A stretch of DNA of 64,000 nt from Aporrectodea caliginosa (GCA_020284085.1 JACEVL010000336.1:441501-505500), one strand, 5' to 3'; counted from the stretch's first letter, positions 9,943-21,554 are shown. Notes: generated by a model from the letters alone, not told the origin. Program-made: numbers and translations.

Positions 9943-11054
9943 CAAGGAATAACGCAGGTTCACACCGGTTAGTTGCTGCTTATCGACACTGTGTCAATAC
10001 AAAGATGACTATATCCGCCCTCCTTCTCCTTTCTCCACGCTTCGGACTGGCACAACCACACGTAAGGTAGTTGCGGAGTCTAAATGGAATGTATCATTGT
10101 TTAGCTGAACCTTTCGGATTCCAACGCCGTTAATATCGACCTCATCGTGCATTCCAAAGACAACGCTGGTGGATTGAGTGATAATGGATCCAGGGTTTAA
10201 CGGCAGCTTATGACAACATAGGCTCGTTGCCGCCGACAAAGATTAGTTTTGGCATATTACAGCTCATTTTTTGATTGAGTGATAAAACGAAACTGACGAA
10301 TTTAAAAGGGCCATGGCATTCTTTTAAAGGTGTCTAAGGGGAGCATTACATTGTCCAGCGTTTTACGCTGTCTAGCGACTTCCAGAGCTGTTGACGTCAA
10401 AACTAAATTACCCACAAGATTCTCGATCATGATATTGATAAAATGTCAAAGGTTTGATGACAGAGTTTTTGTTTTGCTAAAGTTAATTTAGAGATAGCAC
10501 CTCGCCATTATAATCAGAAGCGCTATCTGCGTTAGCCATAGCGATTTTGAAGCAGACGCATGACGTGCATTTGAACCCCCTACCTCTCCTTTGAAATTCC
10601 TGAATGTCTACCACTAGACCATAGCGTAAAACGGAGGTATTGTAGTCTTTCAACTTGCCCATAAAATACGATGGCCCCCAAGGCCGTGGACGTCGACATC
10701 ACCTTGGAGTCACCGAGGTCGTATCAAACAACGGATCCACAGTTTAACGGAAGCTTATGACAACATAGACCGTTGCCGTCGACAAAGATTAGTTTTGGCA
10801 TATTACAGCTCTATCAAACGACAGAACGCTAATGCCGAATTTATACTATCGATTGTAGGCGTATTAAAGGTGTCTAAGGAGAGCATTGCATTGTCAGAGA
10901 TTTTACGACATCTAGCATCTAGAATTCGATTTTTGTATAAATTATTAGCCAGAATTTGACACAAAATACACAAATAGTTTGCTGAAGAGAAATCCAATTT
11001 CATAGATACATAGATACATGTAGATAGCCTGCGGCGAGATTTAAAATTTGCCAT
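9943..11054 (+). repeat. Modules A, D, B, D, B and a SINE remnant
   Basis: No gene. A diverged A (9965-10070), C, D (10186-10263), B (10300-10380), a SINE remnant in minus orientation with a tRNA-like head at 10560-10630, C, D (10731-10811) and B (10840-10920). The A-D-B order repeats itself within 1 kb. Confidence 0.7.
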
Positions 11055-11225
11055 GACACGGTAACCGATTGGTTAGACCGCTCGCCTTGTAATGAGAGGA
11101 GTACGGGTTCCAGACTCCTCCTCTGAGAAGGTTACTGTGTGAGGAGTAAGCCCTTAACTCACAATTACTCAACGTCATCGATTGATGCTTGGTCAGTAGA
11201 TAATGACGCTTAATAAATGCGTATT
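11055..11225 (+). mobile_element. SINE type S1
   Basis: ACCGATTGGTTAGACCGCTC and GTACGGGTTCC boxes, then the S1 body with CATCGATTGATGC and a terminal GCTTAATAAATGCG. Plus orientation. Confidence 0.85.
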
Positions 11226-11689
11226 AATAATATTCATCGTAACCATTGTCATTGTTGTCATCGTCGTTGTAATAGTCTTTTCACCGTAGTATGATTCTGT
11301 CTCCTCAGCTTGACCTCCCTGGGATCTGACCTGGCACTGAAACGGAGCTAACAACCTGGCCATTGGGGGACTTGAATTGATATCGCGCCAGTTGCTAATC
11401 TGGTTTCCATGGCGTGGATTTTGTATGAGGCTGAGAAATCTCGGAGGATTTACAGTGGACGACATCACCTTGCATTACATCACCTTGTAATTCAACCTAC
11501 GGAATATCGACACATGGATTTCGAATTTTCTACCTATGGAATTGCGACCTATCAGATTATGACCTATGGAATTGTCGGCCTTGCGTCGTATGGACATCGA
11601 CATCGCCATCATAATTTTCGCCCGGAGGGAGCATGCGGTCAACCCTGCTCAGTCGAAGGTCACGGGACATGTCCACTGATGGGTTCATC
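11226..11689. repeat. Unrecognised spacer plus degenerate minisatellite
   Basis: A GTCATTGTTGTC-type simple run lies at 11230-11275. From 11490 to 11620 runs a degraded array of a TATGGAATTGCGACC-like unit, the complement of the 15 bp unit at 53160-53300. No gene seen; the frame at 11409-11705 mostly reads through the array. Confidence 0.5.
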
Positions 11690-11810
11690 GACTAGACGTT
11701 CATGACGACGCACAGTTGGGGAGAGACAGCGGACGGACTGTGGAGGAGGGAGATACGGAATAGCCGAATAGGCCAGCTTAGGAGAGTGGAACTACGCGGA
11801 TCTAAGCGAA
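11690..11810 (+). repeat. Copy of an inverted dispersed fragment
   Basis: About 100 bp (GAGACAGCGGACGGACTG, GGAGATACGGAAT, ACTACGCGGATCT) recur as the reverse complement at 35410-35530. The fragment may be the end of a LINE ORF, but I cannot place it. Confidence 0.5.
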
Positions 11811-12352
11811 GCTAATCTATGATATTTAAACATTGAAACTTATCTTACACAGCGTCGTTAAACTGCGCATAATATTATATGAAAGAAGATCTCAGTCACT
11901 TCCGTATCCTCGGTTGATGACAGAGACAATAAAGGAGGAGGGCTATGCTAATTATATCGTGTATGACAGAAAATGCAAAATATCTAATTAGAATGTAAGT
12001 AATTGAGAGGTCTAAGTAATTGTCCTTGGCAACCACATGATGTCGCTAGAAAATAGATCACACAATGCTAGTCTTATACACCTTCAAAACGTATTCTTCC
12101 AACGCTATAAATTCTTCAATTTCGTTTAATCGCTAGAATTTGACGGATCCGCATCTTACTCGTCGGGAAGGTCGACGTTAACGGTCCTTGGCGGCCAAAA
12201 AATGACGATAAGCAACGGATACAACTGCCATCTGTTGGTGCCAGTCCGAAAGCTGGAATAAGGGGATGGGCGACGCTGATAATTTACGCTGTGACACAGC
12301 TATCGTACAATTACGTATGCATGAAAGAGACTCTCGGTAATTGCCATATCCT
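11811..12352. repeat. Modules A, B and C
   Basis: No gene. A-type pieces (11845-11965 and 12230-12310), B minus (12030-12130) and C (12170-12195). Confidence 0.6.
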
Positions 12353-13250
12353 CATTCATTCTTTCCGGATATTTATATAGCGCCTCTTCAAGAAGCCTTC
12401 TCAGAGGTTCTCCCAGCTCAGCCACGGCCAAACAGAAATGACTTCAGCAATTGGTAGAAAGCAGGCAAATTATTCCGGGTAGTAAGCGTAACGCAAGCAT
12501 GAGTCCATTCCAAGTGAAGTGGCCAACAGCGTTGAAGGCTGGACGCTGTCTGACCGAGGAGCTAGCCCGACGGACCAATTAGTCCCCCTTAGCCGAACAG
12601 CTTAGAGCTCGACGGGCGGCTAAGTCGGAAACCGGGCGACAGAGATCAGATAAGTAGGACGGAGTACTACCAGTGAGACACCGCCAGACAAGTGTTGATA
12701 TCCTATAGGAGATGCGTTGTGAGGCAGGAAGCCAGTGCACTATGACCAATAAGCCGAGCAGCAGAACGAAGGACCAGGTCAAGACGCCCTATTAAGCCAC
12801 ATGGGTGACCAGCAAGAACCGAGCAACATTGATCAATTCTGGTGGTAACGAAGGCGTGGACAAGTACCACAACAGCATCATGAGAAAGGGACCGCAGGAC
12901 AACACGCAACTGACGGAGATGGTAGTAACAGCATCGTGTGACCAGGTTGACGTGCTGCAAAAGACTAAGTTCTTGGTCAAGTGTCACCCCAAGGACACGA
13001 ACAGTAATAGAGAAAGCAATACGGAGGAAGGTTTCGGCCAAAAGGTGTAGGTCAACATCAGCCAGTTGTCTGCGACCACCATGCCAAGTGAACTGGGTTT
13101 TGGATAGGTTAAAAAACAAGCGATTTGAGGCCATCCAACCAGAAAGGGCATCAATGGCATGGCACATCAGCCCAACAAAGGCCACTGTATCAACTTGCAC
13201 GGCAGTAGCCTCACTAGAGGGGTGCGGGATTGCGGGCCGCATCGGCTGAC
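12353..13250 (-). pseudogene. L2-type LINE, 5'-truncated with its 3' end
   Basis: Minus-strand frames read WMASNRLFFNLSKTQFTWHG, VRVLGVTLDQELSL, RQLRVVLRSLSHDAV, VHAFVTTRIDQCCSVLAG, LRSAARLIGH, then frame-shifted VHWLPASQRISYRIST and TPSYLSDL. This is the C-terminal half of an L2-type reverse transcriptase. The 3' noncoding part ends at 12353-12400 in GAGGCGCTATATAAAT followed by a short AATG tail. The ORF breaks near 12720. Confidence 0.85.
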
Positions 13251-13494
13251 ACCTTCAGAGGGGTAACACCAAAAAGACAAAATGACTGTCTAAAAATGTT
13301 TGTCAGAAATTCATTATTTTCAAATTAATATCAGCATATAACAACTAAAATGCTTTTCCCAAGCCCAGCTTACAGGTACTGTATAAACTTACCTAAAGTT
13401 GAAACTCTGTACTAATTTACCTTTTAAACCTTAATGAGCTCCGTTCAGTATCGTCATTATTAAGTGAATAGTCTATATATAATTATATTCGTTT
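13251..13494. other. Unassigned stretch
   Basis: AT-rich sequence with no module, ORF or terminal repeat I can recognise. Confidence 0.4.
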
Positions 13495-13745
13495 AATTGA
13501 TATCAATTGCTGACATACCGCAGCCATTTATACGAGAGAAGAAATGTCTTAGAAAGTTAATAAAAATAAATAAAATCAAATAAACAGACAAACAGTTGTA
13601 GAAAAAGGTCGCATAACAAGAGATCGAAAACTGCGTGTGGCAGCCAGTAAGGCGCCTATCAGTCTGCCACTGAAGAAGGGTTAAGGGTGACCATTCCAAA
13701 GCTGACCATCTTTTACGACGAAGTGTCTGAGAGTGCACTTGTGAT
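13495..13745 (-). pseudogene. Possible LINE C-terminus
   Basis: Minus-strand translations contain KDGQLWNG and a hydrophobic Leu/Phe-rich end with a TTTATTTGATTTTATTTATT run, reminiscent of the WNSLP region at the end of LINE ORF2. Weak; it could be unrelated AT-rich DNA. Confidence 0.3.
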
Positions 13746-14170
13746 AGAAATACCGAGGCTAAAAAGACATCAGCAAGCAGCATTAATTAATCTGGAAGAA
13801 ACCAAAAGATAGGGTTGAGACGCTGATTATTTATCCAATGACGAAGCGTCGTTAAACAGGAATTTATCTACGGATGGAATTACTTTTAATTGGATTATAA
13901 GTTAAAGTTCGACGTAATTGGCCTTGACGGCGAAAATACGACGCTAAACAATAATTGATTATAGTGGTTGTCTTAGACACCTTGAAAACGTTTTCTTCTG
14001 CCGCTATAAAAGCAGCTAATGCGTTAAAATGCTAGCGTAACTTCTGATTCCGGGGTATAATTATAGTGTAAAGACGACGTTAACGCCCTTAGCGGCAACA
14101 AAATGATGATGACCAAGAAAACTGTCTACCATCGGCCATTGGACTATGTCGCTTAACAAATGCGTAATAT
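13746..14170 (-). repeat. Modules A, B and C
   Basis: No gene. A diverged A at 13810-13865, C at 13915-13950, B at 13945-14030 and C at 14070-14105, all minus orientation. Confidence 0.55.
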
Positions 14171-14575
14171 TAAAATAGCAATAGCAATACTAATAAATAA
14201 CAATACTAATAGGATAAAGTTCGAAAGTAGAGAGAGTTGAGCTTGAGTTGATCTTTGACTGGTATTTGGAATGGATTGAGAATGGTTCTCGAATGGTTTT
14301 AAGATGCATCTGTAGGCCTAATATTTGGACTTGATCTAGGAATATTTTTTGCTAAGAAAATCAAGATAGGACGGGAAGCCACGACTCGATCTGAGCTTCA
14401 TGCCGTCGGCTCCTGCGACCTCCATCTCCTGAGGTGACTTCTGGAAGCGCTTGGTTCGTCTCTCGGCGTCACGGATGGCAGACTCTCGCTTCTCCTTAAC
14501 GGTTCCGACGTAACTGGACATCTGGTCAGCCGCCGCCTTGTCCAGATAGCTGACCACGGTCGTTGACGTCATCAC
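14171..14575 (-). pseudogene. USH1G/ANKS4B-like exon, copy 2
   Basis: The frame 14575-14336 reads TTVVSYLDKAAADQMSSYV, VKEKRESAIRDAERRTKRFQ and KSPQEMEVAGADGMKLRSS. This is the linker and coiled-coil-prone segment after the last ankyrin repeat in the USH1G/ANKS4B family. The ankyrin part seen at 19.4 kb is missing upstream of 14562. Homology with the 16.0 and 19.3 kb copies continues through the stop into noncoding DNA at 14171-14335 (GAGTTGATC, GGATTGAGAATGGTTCTCGA), which shows duplication of genomic DNA. No SAM domain or PDZ-binding tail is found. Confidence 0.7.
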
Positions 14576-14579
14576 ATTT

Positions 14580-14844
14580 CATTAGATCTGTTTTGGTTAT
14601 TCGATGATCTGCCGATAAAACGCAACTTACGAATTTATAAAATTCATTGAAATCGTTTTAAAGGTGTCTAAGAAGATAAATAAATTGTCCAGCATTTAAG
14701 CCCATCTAGCGACTTCCCGAGCCATTGACGTTGTAAACACTTATTTCACAAGATTCTCGGACAAGATATTGATAAAAAAACAGCATTTGTCGACAAGGCT
14801 TTCTTTTTTCTAAAGGTCATTTTTGATACTTTACATACTTTAGT
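14580..14844 (+). repeat. Modules B and C
   Basis: B on plus (14635-14715, TTTTAAAGGTGTCTAAG), then a C/D'-like GCCATTGACGTTG word. The rest is unassigned; no gene. Confidence 0.6.
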
Positions 14845-14996
14845 GCCACTAATGCTGCATGTGGCTACATGGTTTTCTCTCGACTCTTAAAGACGCACTT
14901 TTTCAGCTGTTTGATGGCCACGTGTTGAGCGCTTCTGTGAGACTCCTAAGTGGCGCTATAAAAATGTCTTGTTACATTACATTACATTACATATAA
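14845..14996 (+). pseudogene. LINE 3' end
   Basis: Plus-strand codons FSRLLKTHFFSCLMATC then stop match the end of an L2/CR1 ORF2. The 3' noncoding part has GAGCGCTTCTGTGAG and GTGGCGCTATAAAAATG, then an (ACATT)n tail. Severely 5'-truncated. Confidence 0.75.
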
Positions 14997-15714
14997 GAGG
15001 CGCCAATTAAAACGTAAGACGGAGGATAATGATAAATACCCTTTCAGTCAGCATGCTCTTAAAAGTACGATGCCACCCAAATGGTTTACTAACAAGCGTA
15101 GAATGACATTTTGTCATTGCTTAACTGATCCTTTCGTATTCCAAGGCCCGTGACGTCAACCTCATCTTACATTCAATTGCCATCGCGGCAGCGAAAATCG
15201 ATCCAGAATTTAACAACAGCTTATGACAACAAAGGATATTGCCGTCGACAGAAATTGTGCTGGCCTATTACAGCGATAGTAGTAGTTTCAGTTTAACGAC
15301 ATTGTGCGATAACAAAGATCATAAGCGACGCCCTCCTAATTCGTCCAGGCTTGGGACTGGCACTGACATACTACAATCAGTACCGGAGTTGGTCTGGCAA
15401 TAGAACGCTCCTGACGAATTTATAATATCGGTCGTAGACGTATTAAAGGTGTCTAAGGAGAACATCGCATAATCAATGGTTTAAGGACATCTCTCGTCCA
15501 AAAATTGTGTTTCCACTTCGCTTCCAATCTATTAGCAATCGATATTATTTTTTATAATACAGTTATGACTCTACTTCAAGATGGAGCTGTATCCGTGAGA
15601 CTTTGCTCCACGCGACGCGTTCAGTGTTGAATCGATATATAACCAAACTGTAACTAATTAGCTCTCTATGAGCATTAGTAAAAACAAGACGTCAGACACA
15701 TTTAATTATTGCAT
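14997..15714 (+). repeat. Modules C, D', A and B
   Basis: No gene. D'-like at 15195-15272, A at 15281-15385, B at 15415-15490, all plus. The rest to 15714 is AT-rich and unassigned. Confidence 0.65.
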
Positions 15715-15885
15715 TCACTGCAAACACGAATTAGTTCCCTTGATTCTCCTACGGACAGTGCACTCATGCGTTGGCTAGGGGGCGCAAGTGGAGCTAATCT
15801 TTCGGCAATGTTTGAGGTTTGAACTCCCGATCTATCGGTTGATATTTCAGCACTTTAACCACTGCACAATAGCGCACCGCGAATA
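15715..15885 (-). mobile_element. SINE type S3, degenerate
   Basis: The minus-strand head (GCTATTGTGCAGTGGTTAAA and GGGAGTTCAAACCTC boxes) resembles the S3 copy at 9.9 kb. The 3' tail is not clear. Confidence 0.6.
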
Positions 15886-15939
15886 TTAGTGGACAGATGA
15901 TTCATACCTTCCAACATACCAATATAAATTCGCTGGTGG

Positions 15940-16281
15940 GCATCTGGGATCTGGTGATATTGTGATATTAACAATACTAGTAATACTAATAAACACTAAT
16001 AATAGAATGGAGTTTGAATGTGGAGAGGGTTGACCTTGATTTGATTCTTGGATGGTATGTGAAATGGATTTGGAATGATTCTAGATTAGTTTTAAGATGT
16101 ATTATGTGGACTATTTGAAATGGATCTAGGAATATTTTTATTAGAAAAAATCAAGATAATCAAGATTACTACTACTGGACCTAAGCTTCATTCCGTTGGC
16201 TCCTGCGACCTTCATCTCCTGAGGCGACTTCTGGAATCGCTTGGCTCGCCTCTCGACGTCACGGATGACCGACTCACGCTG
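15940..16281 (-). pseudogene. USH1G/ANKS4B-like exon, copy 3
   Basis: Minus-strand codons 16281-16141 read RESVIRDVERRAKRFQKSPQ, then EMKVAGANGMKLRSS and a TAA. This is the same segment as copy 2, cut shorter at the 5' side, where it joins module A sequence abruptly at 16281. The noncoding flank 15940-16140 is homologous to 14171-14335 and 19262-19428. Confidence 0.7.
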
Positions 16282-16752
16282 ATATGACACAATGTCGTTA
16301 AAGGCAACTAGCTAGTAAGAGCAGATGAGCGGTTCTGTATTAGCTGTAATAATCGCCCTAGTAGAGACAGCAGAAGAGTTGAGCGTTGTACCATTGGGGT
16401 AGTGAACATTATTCAAAGGAATTGCACACCTCTTTTAAGTGTGATAATCGACAAATATAAGTGAGAGCACCGCCAGTCCCAAGCCTGGATAGAAAAGGAG
16501 GGCAACGTTAATGATGTTTGTAATTGCACAGTGTCGTTAAACTGAAACTGCTATAAACTACAAATACTGTTCTATATTCTACAACTGGAGTGGTGAAAAT
16601 TGTTAAATATAATTGTTCACCTTTAAAACGCTCACTGTAAACCGAATAAATTGCGAAACAGCGATTTGTCACAGAATTCATTTGAATTTCTTGTAAGGTG
16701 AACTTAAAAGGCTCTGTTAGCCAAACGCAACAGTTAAACACTGTTTGCTTCT
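16282..16752 (-). repeat. Modules A, B and F
   Basis: No gene. Minus A (16455-16555), B (16595-16670), F (16690-16752). F is cut by the LINE tail at 16754. The frame 16508-16741 is repeat sequence. Confidence 0.65.
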
Positions 16753-16753
16753 A

Positions 16754-18390
16754 AGTAAGTAAGTAAGTAAGTATATTCTTTATTCAACCAATTGCATATC
16801 CGCACTTTGGTGTACATACATTTATACAGAGTATAACATTCTTATTATAAACGATCTGCGTGAAAGATTGTCAGCTTGTGGAATAAAACGGTCATGTAAT
16901 CTCGGGCGCAGGGTGTAGGGGAGCGGCTTTTTTTGGGGGGAGTAGTCCATGGAGTACATGCCCCGGGTTTCCTAGGACCGCAGAGAAGAGGTGTGAGTCG
17001 GCAGTGTTGCAAAGATGCTCAAACGATGGACTGTCCTCTGGCAGGTACCGCAGACGAATCAGACGCCGCATCGCCGACTGAAGGCGGTTATTTTCTTGCT
17101 GCCCTGCAAACCCCCACCAAGCCGGAGCAGCATAGAGCATTCGGGCCACCGTTGTAGCACGAACCACGTCGTATAGCATAGGGCCTGAAAGACCATGCGC
17201 CACGAGGATGCGCAAGGCATACAGCGATTGTCTGGCCTGACAACATATACGGGTGATGTGTGACTCGAAACTCAAAGCTTCATTCATTGTAACGCCCAAG
17301 ATGACCATGCTGGAGACCCTTGTCAGTCCCGGAGTAGTAATCGGAACCGCGTCTCGCCCAGCACGCCCCCGTGGCCGACGAATCACCATTTCAAAGGTCT
17401 TTTTTGAGTTCAGTTTTAAGTTACAGGTTGCAGCCCAAGCTGTGACGTGGTCTAGTTCTGCTGAGATCGTTGAACTGTGTGAGGCGGGTATCAGGAGATA
17501 AGTGCCATCAGCATATTTGATTAACCTGTTTGAAGGGTGGACCGTCTTGAGTTTTGAAATAGCTGTTATAAAGTTAGCTGGTCCCAAGCCCGATCCCTGA
17601 ACTATGCTGGCGCAGATACTAATAATTGCGGAAAGTAAACCATTGAATTTGGTTGCATGTTTACGATTGTCTAAATAGGCAATTATCCAGTTATAAATAC
17701 AGTCAGGGATGGGTAATCTGGCGAGTTGCTCTGTAAGATATGAATGACTGACTGTATCGAAAGCTTTGGAGAAATCAAGTGCGATCAGCTGAACATAGTG
17801 GTTTTCGTTGAGAAGTTCCAATAGGTTGTGGGTTAAGGCAATTATGGCTGCCGTGGTGGAACCAGTGGGACGGAATGCATATTGATCCAAGAAGTCCTGG
17901 TTTTGGAGTGGTTCTGTCAAAAAAGGATAGAAAAAACGGCGCACAATAAATTTCTCAAGGAGACGGCATAGAATGGGGGTGACTGATATAGGGCGAAAAT
18001 CTGCAACTTCAGACGGGTGAGGAACCTTAGGTACTGGCGTAATGGTGCTTATTTTCCACTGTGGTGACGAAAGAATAGAAACATTGAAGAGATGGGTTAT
18101 TGGTTCTGCCAGCATGGGAGCGGCCGCCTCGAGAAACCAGGCGGTCATTCCATCAGGGCCGGTTGCTGTTCCCCCCACAGTTTCAAGCAATTTAAATGTG
18201 GTTAGTACATCCATGATCACCTTGGTACTGTCCACAACTGTTGATTTGAGATGAGGAGCTGAGTAATGTTCGTCTGTTGAAATGCGCCCATAGTGCTGGT
18301 TTAAGTTGGTAGCCGTGACGCTGCAGTCCGTAGACACGGCCTGACTCCGGCCTGTACCCCTAAGCCTGTTGACCTCGTTCCACATTTCTC
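16754..18390 (-). mobile_element. CR1/Jockey-like LINE, 5'-truncated
   Basis: The element ends on minus with an ACTT tail at 16754-16772, a microsatellite tail typical of CR1/L2 elements. It contains the long reverse transcriptase ORF and lacks the endonuclease. The 5' junction near 18385-18390 falls within a module A word (GTGCCAG). A relative of the same family leaves its C-terminus at 49.04-49.26 kb. Confidence 0.85.
16892..18385 (-). pseudogene. LINE reverse transcriptase ORF (497 codons)
   Basis: Reverse transcriptase primes cDNA synthesis at nicked target DNA. Visible blocks: TGPDGMTAWFLE (75-86), ADFRPISVTPILCRLLEKFI (128-147), ALDFSKAFDTVSH (202-214, first catalytic Asp), IVQGSGLGPANF (261-272) and LIKYADGTYLL (288-298). 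The last should be YADD; the second catalytic Asp is Gly here, so the enzyme should be dead. The thumb and C-terminal part follow (AAPAWWGF, SFEHLCNTADSHLFSAVLGN). The stop at 16892 is premature: past a T/G homopolymer near 16928-16938 the +1 frame continues YTLRPR...RRSFIIRMLYSV to about 16815, the usual family ending. No endonuclease domain; the ATG is internal to the original ORF. Confidence 0.9.
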
Positions 18391-19261
18391 GTGCCAGGTC
18401 GAAGTCAGGAAGAAGGGGAAGGGCGACGCTGATTACTTACTATGTGACATAGCGTCGTTAAATTACGTCGTTTAGCCATAACTAATAATGCGGCTCTTTA
18501 TTATTATTATTATTATAATTATAATTAATTATTTTTATTTAATTATTATAATTATTATTTTACTGAACCTTGCGAATTCCAATGCCGTTTATGTCCAACC
18601 TCACCTCACGTTCAATTTAATCAAGCATTAAGAAGATCTAGCGATAGAACGCGATTGACGAATTTCTAGGATCGATTCAAGACGAGGTTTATAAGGAAAG
18701 CGTTGCATTGTCGACGGTTTCACGACATCTAGCGACCACAGTTCGATGTTTATAAAGCTATGAGCCCTAATTTGTTGCAAATGTTTTACTGAACAGGAAG
18801 CCAATGCAAAGAATTACGCAACGGGGTTATTAGATTAATTTGTTCCCTTGATCATATGTCCGGCCGCAAAATCTCGACCATTGCCATGCCATCGGGTGCT
18901 GTCAGTATAAACAATGCATGTAGGAGGGCGACGCCGTTTATCTCTCTAACGACAGAGCGTCGTTAAACAGGAACTAATCTACGGATGGCAATATACCTAA
19001 TTGGAATATATGTTAAAGATTGACTTACTGGCCTTGGCGGCCAAAAGATATCGCTTAACATTTAACATTACAGTGGTCGTATAAGACACCTTTAAAACGC
19101 TTTTATGAGATGCTATAAATTGAGCCAATGCGTTTCATCGATAGGTGGAATCAGCAATACAGTGGGTAACGACGACGCTAATTTAGCGATCCGTAGCAAC
19201 CTCGAAATGACGATAAAAAAATGCGAAACTGGCAACCATCGGTCAGTCGACAGAGGTGCTT
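18391..19261. repeat. Modules A, B and C
   Basis: No gene. An A piece resumes after the LINE (18415-18465), then an (ATT)-rich run (18495-18560), B plus (18660-18735), an A-type piece (18925-18985) and B minus (19040-19140). Confidence 0.6.
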
Positions 19262-19990
19262 AATAGATGCACAATAATAAGTAACATTGATAATAATAGG
19301 ATGTTGCTTGAATGCAGAGAGGGTGGAGCTTGAGTTGATTCTTGAGTGGTATTGGGAAGCAAGTTAGTATGTTTCTCGAGAAGTTTTAAGATACATCTGG
19401 AATATTTATACTGGATCTAGGAATGGTTTTAGAGCAAAAGATTGAGATATGACGGGAAGCTACGACTCGAACTGAGCTTCATGCTGTCAACTCCTGCGAC
19501 CTCCATCTCCTGAGGCGACTTCTGGAAGCGCTTGAATCGTATCTCGGCGTTACGGATGGCCAACTCTCGCTGCTTCTTGACGGCTCGGACGTTGCGGGAC
19601 ATCTGGTCAGCCGTCGCCTTGTCCAGACAGCTGACCACGGTCATTCGAGGATTGTGGATTGCAGCGACGTCTAGTGGCGCGTTGAAGTTATTGTCGAGTG
19701 ACCAGATGTTGACCCCGAATGCGACGAGAAATACCACGCAGCCCACGTGACCATTTCCAGCCGAATGCTAGAAAAACGAATGAAGTCGCATGAAGCCACT
19801 AATCTTAAACCAAATCTTTGTCACTCACCCTCTATCAAATACTTACTCTGCCCAAACCCCCGAGTAACTTTCCCCTTCTCGACAAGGATCTTAAACGCCT
19901 CGACGTGACCAGATGCAGCTGCCCACGTGGCAGGGGTCATGCCCTTGTCGTCCGATCGGTCATAGTCCTTCGAAATGTTCTTCCTCTATA
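19262..19990 (-). pseudogene. USH1G/ANKS4B-like gene fragment, copy 4 (two exons)
   Basis: This is the most complete copy. The first block (19990-19873) reads KDYDRSDDKGMTPATWAAAS then GHVEAFKILVEKG, ankyrin repeat 1. The second (19767-19429) reads GNGHVGCVVFLVAFGVNIWS, LDNNFNAPLDVAAI, TVVSCLDKATADQMSRNV, KKQRELAIRNAEIRFKRFQK and SPQEMEVAGVDSMKLSS: ankyrin repeat 2 plus the post-ankyrin segment. The roughly 105 bp between them is intron-like, but the start of the second exon (the CDYFGRTALHH part of copy 1) is missing and the donor reads GGGAAAGTT, not GTAAGT. Full-length relatives exceed 400 residues and end in a SAM domain and PDZ-binding motif, absent here. Expression cannot be excluded, but a normal protein cannot be made. 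Confidence 0.75.
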
Positions 19991-21554
19991 ACCCCCTTAT
20001 CTACAAATAACATACCTCCGATGGACTTGCATTCTCAGAGAGACAGACATACAGACAGAGGCAAAAATATTGCCAGAGCCAACTTTCATCACCCATCTTG
20101 CTGTTCCAATCCTAAATACCATCCACCGAAGCCGATTGATTGTCTGTCTGCCTGACCCTTCGATCTTCACCTAGAACCTATTCTGACGTCATACACCTAC
20201 CTACAGATTTTGTTTTGACTGAGCGAAGAACGTCGTTCCCGTTACTCGCCCTGGAAATATAAAATGTCGCTGAACAAAGGTTTATGCGTTGGTCTCGTTG
20301 GACACCTTTATAGCGCTCTCTATCAACGATATAAACTCGGTGACTGCGATTTGTAATATGCCAAAAACTAATCTTTGTCGGCGGCAACGGCCTATGTAGT
20401 CATAAGCTGCCGTTAAACTGTGGATCCAATTATTATTAATATCTCATCATGTAGAAATGTATTAATACTCTAACTCTGGTAGTACCAGTTCCAATCCTTG
20501 TGAAAGGACGAATGCGACGCAAAAAATCATCCGTGTTATAAAACAGTGTTATATTTACAGTGTCGTTAGCCAGCAAACGCCTAACTGACGATCGCTACAT
20601 TAAGTGCTGTGATATGCCAGAGCCCTCTCGTTCCATTTTAATGGCCCTGGAAACATAAAATGTCGCTGAACAATGACTGATGTCTTGTCTCCTTAGACAC
20701 CTTTATAACGCTCTCAACGGTTTAAATTCGGCGACTGCAATTTTATTAATAATATCTTTTCATTAACAAATGCATCAATACTCGAACTATGGCAGTACCA
20801 GCTTCAAGCCTTGGAAAAGGAGGAGGGCGACGCCAATCATCCGTGTTATGAAACAGTGTCGTTAACCTGCAAATGACCAACTCACTATCGCTACATTAAG
20901 GGCGGCCAAAATAATTTCTGTCGACGGCAACGGCCTTTGTTGCCATAAGATGTCGTTAAACTATGGATCCAGCCATCCAGTCACTAGACTTTGCTGGTTC
21001 GAAAGGTATGTAAAGGTCTTTTTAAAGTCAAAACAGAAGTTCTTTTTAAAGGCTCTGGTAGCCGAACACAACCCGTAGTTAAATACCGTCTACGCTGATA
21101 ATTAATTTTTTGTCTAATCGCTTGTCTCAGTGAATCTAACCGAGGCTCATCACGTGGCCTGCCTATTGATTCTGTTTTGACTGAGCGCCAGTGACTAAGC
21201 TCGTGAGCGGGACTGAATAACGGTTTGTTCTGATGCTTGAAGGGTTTGCATGCACTCCTGGCTATCTGTCTCCTGAGGTTTCGACCCGAAATGACTTTTT
21301 AAGTTTTTATCGATTTTGCTTCGACTGAACCCCTTTTAATAATCTCGTTTTCGCGATTTAGCTGAATTTGTCTAAATTTCGAGATTACGTTTATCCTGGT
21401 AATGTAAATTCGACGCAAACGCCTTGAAATCCGTAAGATGTCGCAAAACAATTGATATTGCGATTGTCTCGTTAACACCTTTAAAACGCGTACAACGGAT
21501 GCTGTGTATTCGTCAAAGGAATTTCATTGTTAATTGTATTAAACTCTGCCACTG
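19991..21554 (-). repeat. Module block with two A/B cycles
   Basis: No gene. A GACAGACA-rich remnant and E (20030-20230), B (20270-20355), D (20356-20430), A-type (20480-20560), B (20655-20755), A (20800-20870), D (20907-20970), F (21040-21100), E (21150-21230), a second E-like stretch (21320-21400) and B (21435-21520). Orientation is minus throughout. Confidence 0.7.
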
